This document shows positions 1 through 10,100 of a DNA stretch of 64,000 nt, in pieces. Position numbers and translations under genes: made by a program. Origin of the DNA: Actinernus sp. WN-2022 (taxonomy: Eukaryota; Cnidaria; Anthozoa; Actiniaria; Actinernidae); NCBI GenBank assembly GCA_030867875.1, contig JAOWCC010001616.1, positions 1 through 64,000 of the forward strand, read 5' to 3'. The notes under the pieces were generated by a model that did no database searches, was not told where the DNA came from, and was given only the letters and a program-made list of their open reading frames with translations. Positions within the stretch are counted from its first letter, which is position 1. Each line of letters starts with the position of its first letter.

Positions 1-545
1 CCCCCCTCCCCCCATAAAATACCTAGAGATCAGGAACTCGTCTTTTTGCCGTTTTCTTGAAAGGGCAAATGACAGCTAAAGATTTTTCTGGCCTTTCTAG
101 CCTATAATTTACTTGTGTTGTGTTAGATCTATCCCATAATTTCTTTATTGGAGAGCTAGAGGTTTGGGTTTGGTTAGAAAAAGGCCATTTTCTGGTATTT
201 GTACTCAATATACAGGAAACGTCCATCGATTAATCTTAATCTACAGGAAGAGAACGTTGTATTGCCGTATTGTGTATCGAAATCCATTAAAAGCTCGAGA
301 AATGGCGCCACATTGACATTTAGGTAACATAAGTAAGTTAATGTGTACCTGTTGTCTTTAAAAGCCAGAAAGTCACTTTTCAACTTTTTTCCCCCGATTT
401 TTGTCAGACCTAGCGGAAAATGCTCATTGTCACTAAGCAAATCGTCACGCCAAACTTCAGGCAAATCGGTTGTTCACGAAAAAGTTCGAAATTCTACACC
501 CCTCCACTCAAAACACCCTCCCCCCCTCCTCCCCCCATAAAATAC

Positions 546-1068
546 CTAGAGATCAGGAACTCGTCTTTTTGCCGTTTTCTTGAAAGGGCAAATGACAGCT
601 AAAGATTTTTCTGGCCTTTCTAGCCTATAATTTACTTGTGTTGTGTTAGATCTATCCCATAATTTCTTTATTGGAGAGCTAGAGGTTTGGGTTTGGTTAG
701 AAAAAGGCCATTTTCTGGTATTTGTACTCAACATACAGGAAACTTCCATCGATTAATCTTAATCTACAGGAAGAGAACGTTGTATTGCCGTATAGTGCAT
801 CGAAATCCATTACAAGCTCGAGAAATGGCGCCACATTGACATTTAGGTAACATAAGTAAGTTAATGTGTACCTGTTGTCTTTAAAAGCCAGAAAGTCACT
901 TTTCAACATTTTTTCCCCGATTTTTGTCAGACCTAGCGGAAAATGCTCATTGTCACTAAGCAAATCGTCACGCCAAACTTCAGGCAAATCGGTTGTTCAC
1001 GAAAAAGTTCGAAATTCTACACCCCTCCACTCAAAACACCCTCCCCCCCCCCTCCCCCCATAAAATAC
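546..1068. repeat. Representative satellite monomer with landmarks
   Basis: One complete monomer in the phase used in this annotation. Landmarks: BglII site AGATCT at 648-653, ClaI site ATCGAT at 748-753, XhoI site CTCGAG at 817-822, NarI site GGCGCC at 827-832, a short T/C run near 906-916, and the C-tract (C10-T-C6) at 1043-1059. These sites recur in most monomers, so digestion with any of these enzymes should give a ladder of about 523 bp. No tRNA-like, pol III B-box or CENP-B-box match was seen in the monomer. Apart from the T/C and C runs it has no obvious internal sub-repeat. Confidence 0.9.
1043..1059. other. Example C-rich tract of the monomer (G4/i-motif-like)
   Basis: Every monomer ends in a pyrimidine tract made of a variable C run, often one or two T interruptions, then T and usually C6 before ATAAAATACC. 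The C run here is 10 long. Across the window it ranges from a single C7 block without the T interruption (around 30825 and 31858) to 20 Cs at 30194-30213 and 25 Cs at 56760-56784. The minus strand is correspondingly G-rich with several G runs, so G-quadruplex formation is possible. That is inference from composition only. Confidence 0.75.
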
Positions 1069-3050
1069 CTAGAGATCAGGAACTCGTCTTTTTGCCGTTT
1101 TCTTGAAAGGGCAAATGACAGCTACAGATTTTTCTGGCCTTTCTAGCCTATAATTTACTTGTGTTGTGTTAGATCTATCCCATAATTTCTTTATTGGAGA
1201 GCTAGAGGTTTGGGTTTGGTTAGAAAAAGGCCATTTTCTGGTATTTGTACTCAATATACAGGAAACGTCCATCGATTAATCTTAATCTACAGGAAGAGAA
1301 CGTTGTATTGCCGTATTGTGTATCGAAATCCATTACAAGCTCGAGAAATGGCGCCACATTGACATTTAGGTAACATAAGTAAGTTAATGTGTACCTGTTG
1401 TCTTTAAAAGCCAGAAAGTCACTTTTCAAATTTTTTTCCCCGATTTTTGTCAGACCTAGCGGAAAATGCTCATTGTCACTAAGCAAATCGTCACGCCAAA
1501 CTTCAGGCAAATCGGTTGTTCACGAAAAAGTTCGAAAATCTACACCCCTCCACTCAAAACACCCTCTCCCCCCTCCTCCCCCCATAAAATACCTAGAGAT
1601 CAGGAACTCGTCTTTTTGCCGTTTTCTTGAAAGGGCAAATGACAGCTAAAGATTTTTCTGGCCTTTCTAGCCTATAATTTACTTGTGTTGTGTTAGATCT
1701 ATCCCATAATTTCTTTATTGGAGAGCTAGAGGTTTGGGTTTGGTTAGACAAAGGCCATTTTCTGGTATTTTTACTCAATATACAGGAAACTTCCATCGAT
1801 TAATCTTAATCTACAGGAAGAGAACGTTGTATTGCCGTATAGTGCATCGAAATCCATTACAAGCTCGAGAAATGGCGCCACATTGACATTTAGGTAACAT
1901 AAGTAAGTTAATGTGTACCTGTTGTCTTCAAAAGCCAGAAATTCACTTTTCAACTTTTTTCCCCCGATTTTTGTCAGACCTAGCGGAAAATGCTCATTGT
2001 CACTAAGCAAATGGTCACGCCAAACTTCAGGCAAATCGGTTGTTCACGAAAAAGTTCGAAATTCCACACCCCTCCACTCAAAACACCCCCCCCCCCCTCC
2101 CCCCATAAAATACCTAGAGATCAGGAACTCGTCTTTTTGCCGTTTTCTTGAAAGGGCAAATGACAGCTAAAGATTTTTCTGGCCTTTCTAGCCTATAATT
2201 TACTTGTGTTGTGTTAGATCTATCCCATAATTTCTTTATTGGAGAGCTAGAGGTTTGGGTTTGGTTAGAAAAAGGCCATTTTCTGGTATTTGTACTCAAT
2301 ATACAGGAAACGTCCATCGATTAATCTTAATCTACAGGAAGAGAACGTTGTATTGCCGTATTGTGTGTCGAAATCCATTAAAAGCTCGAGAAATGGCGCC
2401 ACATTGACATTTAGGTAACATAAGTAGGTTAATGTGTACCTGTTGTCTTTAAAAGCCAGAAAGTCACTTTTCAACTTTTTTTCCCCGATTTTTGTCAGAC
2501 CTAGCGGAAAATGCTCATTGTCACTAAGCAAATCGTCACGCCAAACTTCAGGCAAATCGGTTGTTCACGAAAAAGTTCGAAATTCTACACCCCTCCACTC
2601 AAAACACCCTCCCCCCCCCCCTCCTCCCCCCATAAAATACCTAGAGATCAGGAACTCGTCTTTTTGCCGTTTTCTTGAAAGGGCAAATGACAGCTAAAGA
2701 TTTTTCTGGCCTTTCTAGCCTATAATTTACTTGTGTTGTGTTAGATCTATCCCATAATTTCTTTATTGGAGAGCTAGAGGTTTGGGTTTGGTTAGAAAAA
2801 GGCCATTTTCTGGTATTTGTACTCAATATACAGGAAACGTCCATCGATTAATCTTAATCTACAGGAAGAGAACGTTGTATTGCCGTATTGTGTATCGAAA
2901 TCCATTAAAAGCTCGAGAAATGGCGCCACATTGACATTTAGGTAACATAAGTAAGTTAATGTGTACCTGTTGTCTTCAAAAGCCAGAAAGTCACTTTTCA
3001 ACTTTTTCCCCCCGATTTTTGTCAGACCTAGCGGAAAATGCTCATTGTCA

Positions 3051-3063
3051 CTAAGCAAATCGT
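3051..3063. repeat. Left target-site duplication of the LINE
   Basis: The 13 bases CTAAGCAAATCGT end the left satellite flank and recur right after the poly(A) tail at 7111-7123. An A precedes both copies, so the duplication may be 14 bp. In uninterrupted monomers this sequence occurs once and continues to CACGCCAAAC, exactly as the right flank does. Confidence 0.93.
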
Positions 3064-3064
3064 A

Positions 3065-3181
3065 CTCTTGTTGGTTACCTTAAAATGGTTCGGGGTACTT
3101 AATTCATTTCTCGTTTACCGCAGTCGATTAATTGAAAGTAAGAGGAAAGGAATTAGCATATACCCAGTGAAGCATGTCTAA
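3065..3181 (+). pseudogene. Probable ORF1 C-terminal remnant of the LINE
   Basis: A frame is open from the 5' boundary of the element for 38 codons and ends at TAA 3179-3181, overlapping the ORF2 ATG at 3174 in another frame. A short ORF1/ORF2 overlap is common in LINEs, and truncation inside ORF1 would leave just such a tail. The visible peptide is basic towards its end (IESKRKGISIYPVKHV) and has no recognisable domain. A 38-codon open stretch could also arise by chance, so this is an inference from position and overlap. Confidence 0.45.
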
Positions 3182-4406
3182 AAGTAATGTGAATTTTAAA
3201 ATCTTGTCATTAAATGCTCGAGGGATTCGTTCTTTTGATAAAAGAAAAGCGATTTTTTTGTGGTTACAGAAGGAAAAATCGGATATATGTTTCTTACAAG
3301 AAACTTATAGCACACCAGATATAGAAAATACCTGGAGAAAGCAGTGGAAGGGAAATCTATTTTTTTCTCATGGATCTGAACATAGTAAAGGTGTATTGAT
3401 ACTTGTTAAGGAAGAATTGGAATTTGAAGTAAAGTCCTTCAAGGAAGATAAACAAGGCCGTTATATCTTTGTAGAAGCTATTGTTCAAGAATGTCCCTTT
3501 CTCTTTTTAAATATTTATGCTCCAAATAAAGTCGAAGAACAATGTACATTTTTTAGGGAAATATTAGAAGAATTAGACAAATTCGATTTGGATCCAGATT
3601 GTAATATAATATTAGGAGGTGATTTTAATGTTTATTTTGACTTAGATTTAGACGCTTTTGGAGGGAATCCCAAAATTAAAAAAACTGTTAAGCTATTGGA
3701 AAGTATTTGTTTGCAATATGATTTAACAGATATATGGAGAATTAGGAATCCTGATCAAAAACGCTTTACTTGGAGACAAAAATCACCGATTATTCAGAGA
3801 AGACTAGATTACTGGTTTATTAATAATGGATTACAAGAGGAGATTGAGCAGGTAGATATTATACCATCTATTAAATCAGATCATTCGGCTATTATGCTTT
3901 CAATAAATGGATTAGAGGAACAGACACACGGACCTTCATTTTGGAAATTTAATTCAAGCTTATTAGAAGACAAAGAGTATGTCGATCTAATAAAAGATAA
4001 ATACCTCGAATGGACTGAAGAACTGAATACGATAGAGGATCCCAGAATTATGTGGGATTTTATTAAATATAAAATACGACAAGAAACTATAACATATAGT
4101 AAACAGAAAGCAAAGGAAAGAAGAGAAAAATTAAACCGAATTAAAAGCGAACTACAATCATGGGAAGCAAAATGTGATCTTGACCCTACTTCTACAAATA
4201 TAAATGAGTACGAATGTTTGAAGATGGACTATGATAGTCAGTATGACTACATTACGCAAGGTCTAATTGTAAGGTCCAGAGCCACATGGTATGAAAAAGG
4301 TGAAAAAAGCAACAAATATTTTTTGAATCTTGAGAGATCGAGAAAGAAAAAAAGCTCAGTTAGAAAATTATGTACAGACACTAACACAACTATATCGAGA
4401 AAATAA
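3174..4406 (+). CDS. LINE ORF2, 5' part: AP-type endonuclease (frameshifted)
   Basis: These 410 residues form the endonuclease half of ORF2, which nicks target DNA so that its 3' end can prime reverse transcription. The exonuclease-endonuclease-phosphatase fold residues are all visible: N14 in LSLNARG, E43 in FLQETY, Y115 in NIYAPN, D150 and N152 in GGDFNV, the RLDYWF motif at 210-215, and S235-D236-H237 near the end of the domain. After about residue 245 comes a charged linker containing GEKSNKYFLNLE, typical of the segment between endonuclease and RT in L1-like proteins. The ATG at 3174 gives a natural N-terminus one short step before the first motif. The frame ends at TAA 4404-4406 in mid-linker, where family members continue into RT. 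The RT frame starts 2 nt later in the -1 frame, so a single-base loss (or 2-base gain) near 4390-4400 is the simplest cause. Confidence 0.93.
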   Translation: MSKSNVNFKILSLNARGIRSFDKRKAIFLWLQKEKSDICFLQETYSTPDIENTWRKQWKGNLFFSHGSEHSKGVLILVKEELEFEVKSFKEDKQGRYIFVEAIVQECPFLFLNIYAPNKVEEQCTFFREILEELDKFDLDPDCNIILGGDFNVYFDLDLDAFGGNPKIKKTVKLLESICLQYDLTDIWRIRNPDQKRFTWRQKSPIIQRRLDYWFINNGLQEEIEQVDIIPSIKSDHSAIMLSINGLEEQTHGPSFWKFNSSLLEDKEYVDLIKDKYLEWTEELNTIEDPRIMWDFIKYKIRQETITYSKQKAKERREKLNRIKSELQSWEAKCDLDPTSTNINEYECLKMDYDSQYDYITQGLIVRSRATWYEKGEKSNKYFLNLERSRKKKSSVRKLCTDTNTTISRK

Positions 4407-4408
4407 TC

Positions 4409-6946
4409 ATGAATGAACTTCATACATTTTATTCAAAACTGTATAGTGGAATGGAGTCCCTCTACGATGAAGATATTACAAATACCTTTCTCCTGGATAC
4501 AAACATTCCTATTTTAAACGAGGAATCACGGGAGGTATGTGAAGGAAAATTAAGTTATAGCGAATGTTTTAACGTTTTGAAAAGTTTTGAAAAAAGTAAG
4601 ACGCCTGGAAACGATGGACTTCCCATTGAATTCTATCAAGTGTTTTGGTCTGTACTCGGAAAGTGCTTGGTTGATTGTCTTAATTACGCATACCTACATG
4701 GTGAACTGTCCATCTCACAAAAACAAGCTATTATAATGTTACTAGAAAAGAAAGACAAGGATAAAAGATATATTAAAAACTGGCGACCGATCTCACTAAT
4801 AAATGTTGATACAAAGATCGCTTCAAAAGTGTTGGTGAAACGACTAGAAAAAATTCTGCCCGAAATAATCCACTACGACCAAAACGCCTTCGTAAAGGGA
4901 AGGTCCATTTTTAACGCGGTAAGGAATATAGATGATATTTTGATGTATACGAAAAAGATTAAAGTGTCTGGTATACTTGTTGCTATTGACTTTGAAAAAG
5001 CGTTTGACTCTGTTAACCACAATTATCTAGTTAAAGTATTGGAAACCTTCAATTTGGGACCTTCCTTTATACAATGGGTTAAAACAATTTATAAGAATAC
5101 TTCGAGCTGTATTATAAATAACGGCGTTGCATCAAAGTATTTTAAGGTAGAATGTGGCGTTAGACAGGGAGATCCTCTCTCACCCCTTCTATTTATTATG
5201 GTACTAGAATCTCTGGCAATTAAAATCAGGAAAAACAAAGATATCCAGGGAATTAAAATTGAAGACGAGGAAGCAAAACTAACGATATTTGCCGATGATA
5301 TGACTTGCTTTTTAAAGAATAAATCCTCATTTCACCACCTTTTCAACTTAGTTAAGCTATTCACAAAATGTTCCGGTTTAAAAGTGAATGATGAAAAAAC
5401 TGAAATAATGGGAATGGGCACATTATCAACGTTACCTCAAAATGAATTTAGTAATCATAAAGTTAAAACTACAGTAAAAATTTTAGGTGTATATTTTGAT
5501 TATGATGAAAAAGGGAGACGGAAATTAAATTTTGATAAAGTCTTGAAACAAATAAAAAAGTCATTAAATATGTGGAAGTGGAGGGGGCTTACTCTTATAG
5601 GCAGAGTTCAAATTGTTAAAACGTTTGCTGTACCTAAATTAATGTATAGGGCGAGATTAATCCCAGTTACAAAAGACTTTATCAAAGAAGCTAACACTTT
5701 GCTATACGACTTTATTTGGAAAGGAAAAGACAAAATTAAACGCATGGCTCTAATAAATGATATTGACGAGGGAGGTCTAAAGATGCTGGATATCCAATCC
5801 ATGATAAACGCCCAGAGAATAATGTGTATTAAGGAATATTTGGAAAGCTGTAGACATCCATGGAAGCTCTGTTTGGATTTTTATCTTAAGATGGTGGGAG
5901 GGAAATTTCTATTACAGTGTAACTTCGACACCGCAAAACTCCAAATAAATATACCAGCCTACTACAAAGAATGCTTGGATGCGTGGTCTGCCATTAACAG
6001 TAAATCACCAAGTTCACATAAAGACATCATAAACGAAATTATCTGGAACAATAGATTTATTGTCATTAAAAATAAGTCAGTTTTTAAACCATTTTATGTT
6101 TACAATAAAAATATTATTAAAATAGGAGACTTAATATCCACAAATCAAAAATTTCTCCAAGGACACTTAATAGATAAATTCAAATTAACAACAGCAAATA
6201 TTTTAACTTTATTTGGTATAGTTACTGCAATACCTGCTCAATGGAGATCAACCATCAAAACAAATCAATATTGTTTAAATGAGGCAATTACTGATACGGT
6301 TCAGATTACAGTAGCAGGAGAAAGAGTAGATCTTATAACGGTCTCGACAAAAGATGTTTATAAAGAATTTATAGCATCCAAACAGATACTTCCCAATGCT
6401 CGATTTAAATTACAAAACAAATATCCGAATCTAAAAACTGACTGGAAAAAAATATATTCCCTACCATTCATTGTAACTCTAGATACAAAAACAAGAGAAT
6501 TTCAATATAAAATCTTGAACGGTATCTTATATGCAAATCTCAAACTTTTTCGTTTTGGAATTGTAGATTCCCCTATGTGCTCTTTTTGTAAAAATGAAGA
6601 AGAGTCTATCGAGCATTTACTTTATGGGTGTCATATTATAGAAATGTTCTGGAGCGATGTTTTATCTTGGCTTAAGATAAATAAATTTAACATAGACAAT
6701 TTAACAGAAATAGATGTTATTTTTGGTAAATTTGACGTTGGAAAGGATTTCGTATTGATCAATCATCTTATATTGATTGCTAAACACTTAATTTATAAAT
6801 GCAAATATAGAAATACAATTCCATGCATGAAAGTGTTTAAAGCCAATATAAAATATATCTATAATATTGAGACTTATATTGCAAAGAAAAAATTAAAATT
6901 ATTAAAACATTACAACAAATGGGAAAAAATTATACCTATCCTTTAA
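4409..6946 (+). CDS. LINE ORF2, 3' part: reverse transcriptase and CCHC tail
   Basis: These 845 residues are the RT half of the same ORF2, which copies the element RNA at the nicked target. RT motifs appear in order: KTPGNDGLPIEFY (about 64-76), NWRPISLINVDTKI (124-137), the palm aspartate motif AIDFEKAFDSVNH (192-204), GVRQGDPLSPLLF (250-262), catalytic FADD (294-297), and GLKVNDEKTEIM (323-334). The C-terminal region has a CCHC-type motif C724-x2-C727-x8-H736-x4-C741, as in L1-type ORF2 proteins. With the endonuclease part the total is about 1255 residues, close to a full L1 ORF2. The ATG at 4409 is probably an internal methionine rather than a true start: reading back in this frame gives I-E-K-I-I before it, in register with the linker. 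There is no internal stop, and the frame ends at TAA 6944-6946. Confidence 0.94.
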   Translation: MNELHTFYSKLYSGMESLYDEDITNTFLLDTNIPILNEESREVCEGKLSYSECFNVLKSFEKSKTPGNDGLPIEFYQVFWSVLGKCLVDCLNYAYLHGELSISQKQAIIMLLEKKDKDKRYIKNWRPISLINVDTKIASKVLVKRLEKILPEIIHYDQNAFVKGRSIFNAVRNIDDILMYTKKIKVSGILVAIDFEKAFDSVNHNYLVKVLETFNLGPSFIQWVKTIYKNTSSCIINNGVASKYFKVECGVRQGDPLSPLLFIMVLESLAIKIRKNKDIQGIKIEDEEAKLTIFADDMTCFLKNKSSFHHLFNLVKLFTKCSGLKVNDEKTEIMGMGTLSTLPQNEFSNHKVKTTVKILGVYFDYDEKGRRKLNFDKVLKQIKKSLNMWKWRGLTLIGRVQIVKTFAVPKLMYRARLIPVTKDFIKEANTLLYDFIWKGKDKIKRMALINDIDEGGLKMLDIQSMINAQRIMCIKEYLESCRHPWKLCLDFYLKMVGGKFLLQCNFDTAKLQINIPAYYKECLDAWSAINSKSPSSHKDIINEIIWNNRFIVIKNKSVFKPFYVYNKNIIKIGDLISTNQKFLQGHLIDKFKLTTANILTLFGIVTAIPAQWRSTIKTNQYCLNEAITDTVQITVAGERVDLITVSTKDVYKEFIASKQILPNARFKLQNKYPNLKTDWKKIYSLPFIVTLDTKTREFQYKILNGILYANLKLFRFGIVDSPMCSFCKNEEESIEHLLYGCHIIEMFWSDVLSWLKINKFNIDNLTEIDVIFGKFDVGKDFVLINHLILIAKHLIYKCKYRNTIPCMKVFKANIKYIYNIETYIAKKKLKLLKHYNKWEKIIPIL

Positions 6947-7083
6947 TAAGAACAGTTAGCAGTATACGCATATTGATATATTATTTTAGGTAACCCTTAT
7001 TTTATGTTTTTCTGTGTATTATGTATTGAGTGTTTTGTCAACATGTAATGTTAAAAAATTTCAAAAATTTAAATAAATATGAA

Positions 7084-7085
<2 letters not shown>
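6947..7085 (+). other. LINE 3' untranslated region
   Basis: A 139-bp AT-rich, non-coding stretch lies between the ORF2 stop and the poly(A) tail. It holds the polyadenylation signal near its end. No stem-loop or microsatellite typical of CR1/L2-type tails is seen, which favours an L1-like poly(A)-dependent element. Confidence 0.8.
7072..7077 (+). promoter_or_regulatory. Polyadenylation signal AATAAA of the LINE
   Basis: A canonical AATAAA hexamer lies 8 bases upstream of the start of the A run, correctly placed for the LINE transcript. Confidence 0.8.

Positions 7086-7110
<25 letters not shown>
7086..7110 (+). other. LINE poly(A) tail
   Basis: An uninterrupted run of 25 A residues is followed directly by the right target-site duplication. 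The purity and length of the tail suggest a fairly recent insertion. Confidence 0.93.
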
Positions 7111-7114
<4 letters not shown>

Positions 7115-7123
7115 GCAAATCGT
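7111..7123. repeat. Right target-site duplication of the LINE
   Basis: CTAAGCAAATCGT repeats the left copy at 3051-3063 and leads straight into the rest of the interrupted monomer. Confidence 0.93.
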
Positions 7124-10100
7124 CACGCCAAACTTCAGGCAAATCGGTTGTTCACGAAAAAGTTCGATATTCCACACCCCTCCACTCAAAACACCCCCCT
7201 ACCCCCTCCCCCCATAAAATACCTAGAGATCAGGAACTCGTCTTTTTGCCGTTTTCTTGAAAGGGCAAATGACAGCTAAAGATTTTTCTGGCCTTTCTAG
7301 CCTATAATTTACTTGTGTTGTGTTACATCTATCCCATAATTTCTTTATTGGAGAGCTAGAGGTTTGGGTTTGGTTAGAAAAAGGCCATTTTCTGGTATTT
7401 GTACTCAATATACAGGAAACGTCCATCGATTAATCTTAATCTACAGGAAGAGAACGTTGTATTGCCGTATTGTGTATCGAAATCCATTAAAAGCTCGAGA
7501 AATGGCGCCACATTGACATTTAAGTAACATAAGTAAGTTAATGTGTACCTGTTGTCTTTAAAAGCCAGAAAGTCACTTTTCAACTTTTTTTCCCCGATTT
7601 TTGTCAGACCTAGCGGAAAATGCTCATTGTCACTAAGCAAATCGTCACGCCAAACTTCAGGCAAATCGGTTGTTCACGAAAAAGTTCGAAATTCTACACC
7701 CCTCCACTCAAAACACCCTCCCCCCCCTCCTCCCCCCATAAAATACCTAGAGATCAGGAACTCGTCTTTTTGCCGTTTTCTTGAAAGGGCAAATGACAGC
7801 TAAAGATTTTTCTGGCCTTTCTAGCCTATAATTTACTTGTGTTGTGTTAGATCTATCCCATAATTTCTTTATTGGAGAGCTAGAGGTTTGGGTTTGGTTA
7901 GAAAAAGGCCATTTTCTGGTATTTGTACTCAACATACAGGAAACTTCCATCGATTAATCTTAATCTACAGGAAGAGAACGTTGTATTGCCGTATAGTGCA
8001 TCGAAATCCATTAAAAGCTCGAGAAATGGCGCCACATTGACATTTAAGTAACATAAGTAAGTTAATGTGTACCTGTTGTCTTTAAAAGCCCGAAAGTCAC
8101 TTTTCAACTTTTTTTCCCCGATTTTTGTCAGACCTAGCGGAAAATGCTCATTGTCACTAAGCAAATCGTCACGCCAAACTTCAGGCAAATCGGTTGTTCA
8201 CGAAAAAGTTCGAAATTCCACACCCCTCCACTCAAAACACCCTCCCCCCCCCCCCCTCCCCCCATAAAATACCTAGAGATCAGGAACTCGTCTTTTTGCC
8301 GTTTTCTTGAAAGGGCAAATGACAGCTAAAGATTTTTCTGGCCTTTCTAGCCTATAATTTACTTGTGTTGTGTTAGATCTATCCCATAATTTCTTTATTG
8401 GAGAGCTAGAGGTTTGGGTTTGGTTAGAAAAAGGCCATTTTCTGGTATTTGTACTCAATATACAGGAAACTTCCATCGATTAATCTTAATCTACAGGAAG
8501 AGAACGTTGTATTGCCGTATAGTGCATCGAAATCCATTACAAGCTCGAGAAATGGCGCCACATTGACATTTAGGTAACATAAGTAAGTTAATGTGTACCT
8601 GTTGTCTTTAAAAGCCAGAAAGTCACTTTTCAACATTTTTTCCCCGATTTTTGTCAGACCTAGCGGAAAATGCTCATTGTCACTAAGCAAATCGTCACGC
8701 CAAACTTCAGGCAAATCGGTTGTTCACGAAAAAGTTCGAAATTCTACACCCCTCCACTCAAAACACCCTCCCCCCCCCCTCCCCCCATAAAATACCTAGA
8801 GATCAGGAACTCGTCTTTTTGCCGTTTTCTTGAAAGGGCAAATGACAGCTAAAGATTTTTCTGGCCTTCTAGCCTATAATTTACTTGTGTTGTGTTAGAT
8901 CTATCCCATAATTTCTTTATTGGAGAGCTAGAGGTTTGGGTTTGGTTAGAAAAAGGCCATTTTCTGGTATTTGTACTCAATATACAGGAAACGTCCATCG
9001 ATTAATCTTAATCTACAGGAAGAGAACGTTGTATTGCCGTATTGTGTATCGAAATCCATTACAAGCTCGAGAAATGGCGCCACATTGACATTTAGGTAAC
9101 ATAAGTAAGTTAATGTGTACCTGTTGTCTTTAAAAGCCAGAAAGTCACTTTTCAACATTTTTTCCCCGATTTTGTCAGACCTAGCGGAAAATGCTCATTG
9201 TCACTAAGCAAATCGTGACGCCAAACTTCAGGCAAATCGGTTGTTCACGAAAAAGTTCGAAATTCTACACCCCTCCACTCAAAACACCCTCCCCCCCCCC
9301 CCTCCCCCCATAAAATACCTAGAGATCAGGAACTCGTCTTTTTGCCGTTTTCTTGAAAGGGCAAATGACAGCTACAGATTTTTCTGGCCTTTCTAGCCTA
9401 TAATTTACTTGTGTTGTGTTAGATCTATCCCATAATTTCTTTATTGGAGAGCTAGAGGTTTGGGTTTGGTTAGAAAAAGGCCATTTTCTGGTATTTGTAC
9501 TCAATATACAGGAAACGTCCATCGATTAATCTTAATCTACAGGAAGAGAACGTTGTATTGCCGTATTGTGTATCGAAATCCATTAAAAGCTCGAGAAATG
9601 GCGCCACATTGACATTTAGGTAACATAAGTAAGTTAATGTGTACCTGTTGTCTTCAAAAGCCAGAAAGTCACTTTTCAACTTTTTTCCCCCGATTTTTGT
9701 CAGACCTAGCGGAAAATGCTCATTGTCACTAAGCAAATCGTCACGCCAAACTTCAGGCAAATCGGTTGTTCACGAAAAAGTTCGAAATTCTACACCCCTC
9801 CACTCAAAACACCCTCCCCCCCCTCCTCCCCCCATAAAATACCTAGAGATCAGGGACTCGTCTTTTTGCCGTTTTCTTGAAAGGGCAAATGACAGCTAAA
9901 GATTTTTCTGGCCTTTCTAGCCTATAATTTACTTGTGTTGTGTTAGATCTATCCCATAATTTCTTTATTGGAGAGCTAGAGGTTTGGGTTAGGTTAGAAA
10001 AAGGCCATTTTCTGGTATTTGTACTCAATATACAGGAAACGTCCATCGATTAATCTTAATCTACAGGAAGAGAACGTTGTATTGCCGTATTGTGTATCGA

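Larger units (their letters stand above)
1..3063. repeat. Satellite array, segment 1 (523-bp monomers)
   Basis: Head-to-tail monomers recur at spacings of 521-527 bp (same landmark at 23, 546, 1069, 1593, 2114 and 2641). The length changes come mainly from the C-rich tract that closes each monomer. Monomers differ at a few recurrent positions, for example aaacGTcc versus aaacTTcc and gtatTgtg versus gtatAgtg, which define subtypes. The segment is cut inside its last monomer by the LINE, and that monomer resumes at 7111. No gene is seen; short open frames on both strands are by-products of the repeat. The satellite family is not one I recognise. Confidence 0.97.
3064..7110 (+). mobile_element. 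L1/Tx1-like LINE retrotransposon, 5'-truncated
   Basis: A 4047-bp non-LTR retrotransposon sits inside one satellite monomer, flanked by a 13-bp target-site duplication and ending in a 25-base A run. In order it contains a short frame that is probably the tail of ORF1, an apurinic-type endonuclease region, a reverse transcriptase region, a C-terminal CCHC motif, a 3' untranslated region with AATAAA, and poly(A). The endonuclease plus RT layout and the poly(A) tail point to the L1/Tx1 group; the exact clade needs a phylogeny. Most of ORF1 and any 5' promoter are missing, as expected from incomplete reverse transcription. One frameshift splits ORF2, so this copy is probably not autonomous, though otherwise well preserved and therefore fairly young. 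Removing the element and one duplication copy restores a 522-bp monomer. Confidence 0.95.

Noticed and set aside
546..1068. CENP-B box
   Set aside because: No match to NTTCGNNNNANNCGGGN was found; the nearest stretch (ttcttgaaagggca) lacks the required CG positions.
2114..2317. Recurrent 67-codon minus-strand frame with an ATG
   Set aside because: It overlaps the other minus-strand frame, has no recognisable domain, and exists only because the repeat is conserved; there is no independent evidence of expression.
2265..2555. Recurrent 96-codon minus-strand open frame in most monomers
   Set aside because: It starts at TTG, not ATG, and a stop lies just upstream in frame in nearly all monomers. 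The differences between monomer subtypes that I compared (T/A, Q/L, R/S, I/V, L/V, K/E) all change the amino acid, the opposite of purifying selection. It persists because the satellite is homogeneous.
2434..2697. Plus-strand 60-90 codon frames ending in proline-rich stretches
   Set aside because: They start at GTG or at an internal ATG, run through the C-tract as a polyproline stretch, and change length and frame with each change of C number.
7030..7260. Plus-strand frame across the LINE poly(A) tail into the satellite
   Set aside because: It crosses the insertion boundary and translates the A run as polylysine; it is an artefact.
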